NCBI GenBank assembly: GCA_900556795.1
Contig: USQD01000087.1
Location: forward strand, 1 to 7,731
Source of the DNA: an uncultured Prevotella sp.
GTDB taxonomy: Bacteria; Bacteroidota; Bacteroidia; Bacteroidales; Bacteroidaceae
DNA: 7,731 nucleotides
Direction of reading: 5' to 3'
The position numbers were made by a program, and so were the translations under genes. Positions 6,901-7,731 of this stretch are shown piece by piece; within the stretch, counting starts at the first letter, position 1; every line of letters starts with the position of its first letter. The notes under the pieces were generated by a model. That model was not told the origin of the DNA and did no database searches. It worked only from the letters and a program-made list of their open reading frames with translations.

Positions 6901-7527
6901 TTATCGATGTCTGAACCTGATTTCTCTCAGTCTATGCCTTCCCATGAACCGGCTTTTGTCAACATAGCCATTGATGCCGTTCAGTCTTCCCTTACCGGTA
7001 TACTGCCACATTTCGAAGTCTCTGCCGTCTGCCAGCACTGGTTCGCGCTTGGTATATTGAGCTATCATGAGCTTATAGCTGTCCAGCTTGCCAAGCAGGT
7101 AATGGTCGTAAAAGTTGGCTCCAGTATAGATGAGTGGCTTCTGCTTATATGCTTTCTCTACCAGATACAGAAATTTGAACAGCGAATCGCAGAACTCTTC
7201 GGTATTGAGTCCGCTCTTGGTTTCTACGTCTATCATCGGCAACAGGTCCTGATCTCCAGGACGGCATTGAGCCATGAAATTCTCCAGTTGTTTCTGCTGT
7301 GGAATCTTGGCACGGTAGAAGTGATAGGACCCAACCTTGAGTCCGTATCTGTGAGCCAGGTCGATGTTTTTCTTATACTTGGCATCTACGTTGGTTCCGC
7401 CTTCTGTAGCTTTCAGATAGACATAAGCCATCTTAGAGTTATCACCTACAGTTTCCCAAAAGACGTTTCCTTGATAATGGCTGAGGTCAATACCATGAAC
7501 ATGACTGCAGGTATCTTCACATTGCAC
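6901..7527 (-). CDS. Glycoside hydrolase family 25 (lysozyme-type muramidase), 5' end disturbed
   Basis: GH25 enzymes cleave the MurNAc-GlcNAc bond of peptidoglycan. In this frame (208 residues from GTG at 7527) the family landmarks are present: GIDLSHYQG with Asp14, YLKATEG with Glu42, GSYHFYR (66-72), PMIDVE with the catalytic pair Asp100/Glu102, LIYTGANFY (132-140), and MWQYTGKGRLNGINGYVD (173-190). So the catalytic domain is complete. The GTG is probably not the natural start: the frame continues upstream, encoding ITIITIIFTLGLHAQ (7528-7572), which reads as the core of a signal peptide with a cleavage site just before the GTG. No ATG, GTG or TTG precedes it before the stop at 7621-7623. 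Translation from the GTG would give a cytoplasmic enzyme. It lies upstream of the zinc-ribbon gene, with a 35-bp gap. Confidence 0.85.
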   Translation of the reverse strand: MQCEDTCSHVHGIDLSHYQGNVFWETVGDNSKMAYVYLKATEGGTNVDAKYKKNIDLAHRYGLKVGSYHFYRAKIPQQKQLENFMAQCRPGDQDLLPMIDVETKSGLNTEEFCDSLFKFLYLVEKAYKQKPLIYTGANFYDHYLLGKLDSYKLMIAQYTKREPVLADGRDFEMWQYTGKGRLNGINGYVDKSRFMGRHRLREIRFRHR

Positions 7528-7590
7528 TTGAGCGTGAAGCCCAAGGGTAAATATTATGGTAATAATTGTTATACTTCTAATGATGTAATT
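7528..7590 (-). other. Signal-peptide coding remnant of the lysozyme gene without a start codon
   Basis: In frame with the lysozyme, these 21 codons encode NYIIRSITIITIIFTLGLHAQ less its final context: one Arg, a long Ile/Thr-rich hydrophobic core, then LGLHA and a Gln, a textbook cleavage site. The expected initiator should lie just upstream, where LRR-like sequence begins on the other strand. An out-of-frame ATG at 7601-7603 would be in frame if one base were lost between it and 7590. Unusual initiation at an ATT or ATA codon cannot be excluded. Confidence 0.6.
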
Positions 7591-7677
7591 GGCAGTTGCG
7601 CATTCTATGGCTGTAGCGGATTAACGAGTATAAACATTCCGTCAAGTATTACCGAGATTGGCAGCTACGCATTCTGA
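7585..7677 (+). pseudogene. Fragment of a BspA-like leucine-rich-repeat (LRR_5) coding sequence
   Basis: The plus strand reads VIGSCAFYGCSGL, then TSINIPSSITEIGSYAF, then TGA. This is one full 23-residue BspA-type repeat plus the first six residues of the next. BspA-like proteins are large surface or secreted proteins with many such repeats, common in Prevotella and relatives. Here nothing before about 7585 looks like LRR; that stretch is antisense to the lysozyme signal peptide. The stop follows at once, so this is a gene fragment rather than a gene. It may stem from recombination or from a misjoined assembly. Confidence 0.75.
7588..7675 (+). repeat. Direct repeat of the LRR unit, 69-bp period
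   Basis: ATTGGCAGTTGCGCATTCT (7588-7606) and ATTGGCAGCTACGCATTCT (7657-7675) agree at 17 of 19 positions. Their 69-base period equals 23 codons, the BspA repeat length. Both ends of the fragment therefore lie at about the same phase of the repeat unit. Confidence 0.8.
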
Positions 7678-7703
7678 CCATGTATTTATAACCATAGAAC
7701 AAC

Positions 7704-7711
7704 CAAAACTA
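7704..7711 (-). promoter_or_regulatory. Possible -7 element reading toward the lysozyme gene
   Basis: On the minus strand this reads TAGTTTTG, an exact match to TAnnTTTG. The -33 element would fall at or beyond the window edge and cannot be checked. It lies about 180 bases from the GTG at 7527, a long leader, and the motif is short enough to occur by chance. Confidence 0.25.
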
Positions 7712-7731
7712 ATCAGAAATATCCGAGTGTA

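Noticed and set aside
6886..7584. Plus-strand open frame running into the LRR fragment, as if one protein
   Set aside because: Up to about 7584 it is antisense to the lysozyme and has no LRR character. Only the last 93 bases look like genuine plus-strand coding sequence.

Overview
The window looks like chromosomal DNA of a Bacteroidales bacterium, most likely Prevotella or Segatella. The reasons are a DUF3127 protein (a Bacteroidota family), promoter-like TAnnTTTG elements, mostly A/T-rich start regions without Shine-Dalgarno sequences, and a fragment coding for BspA-type leucine-rich repeats. This is inferred from composition and families, not from a database match. No tRNA, rRNA, CRISPR array, transposase or phage gene was seen, and no gene-free stretch exceeds 300 bases.

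Layout. (1) 70-522 (+): a DUF3127 protein with a flexible Pro/Ala/Gln-rich tail ending in an SSB-like acidic tip. It converges on the MFS gene, and a hairpin terminator (551-592) lies between them. (2) 4504 down to 642 (-): three co-oriented genes, for an exported metallophosphatase/5'-nucleotidase, the NAD(H) pyrophosphatase NudC and an MFS transporter. Spacing is 67 and 79 bp. The first two enzymes act on nucleotides or dinucleotides, which suggests a nucleotide/NAD salvage theme, although the MFS gene may have its own promoter. (3) 4614-5414 (+): a J-domain co-chaperone with only one C-terminal beta-domain and an unusually strong Shine-Dalgarno sequence, transcribed divergently from the nucleotidase. 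(4) 5533-5607: a long imperfect inverted repeat that probably ends the chaperone transcript and abuts the stop codon of the next, convergent gene. (5) 7527 down to 5606 (-): a GH25 lysozyme-like gene, then 35 bp later a membrane protein with two N-terminal zinc ribbons, one transmembrane helix, three helical repeats and a C-terminal domain. (6) 7585-7677: a short piece of BspA-like LRR coding sequence on the plus strand, abutting the lysozyme signal-peptide region.

Most genes are ordinary housekeeping or envelope functions. The points that merit a second look are the SSB-like tip on the DUF3127 protein, the broken 5' end of the lysozyme gene beside the LRR fragment, the single-CTD J-protein, the long inverted repeat, and the pairing of a lysozyme with a TcaA-like zinc-ribbon membrane protein. 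I did not find a clear multi-gene defence or other novel system.
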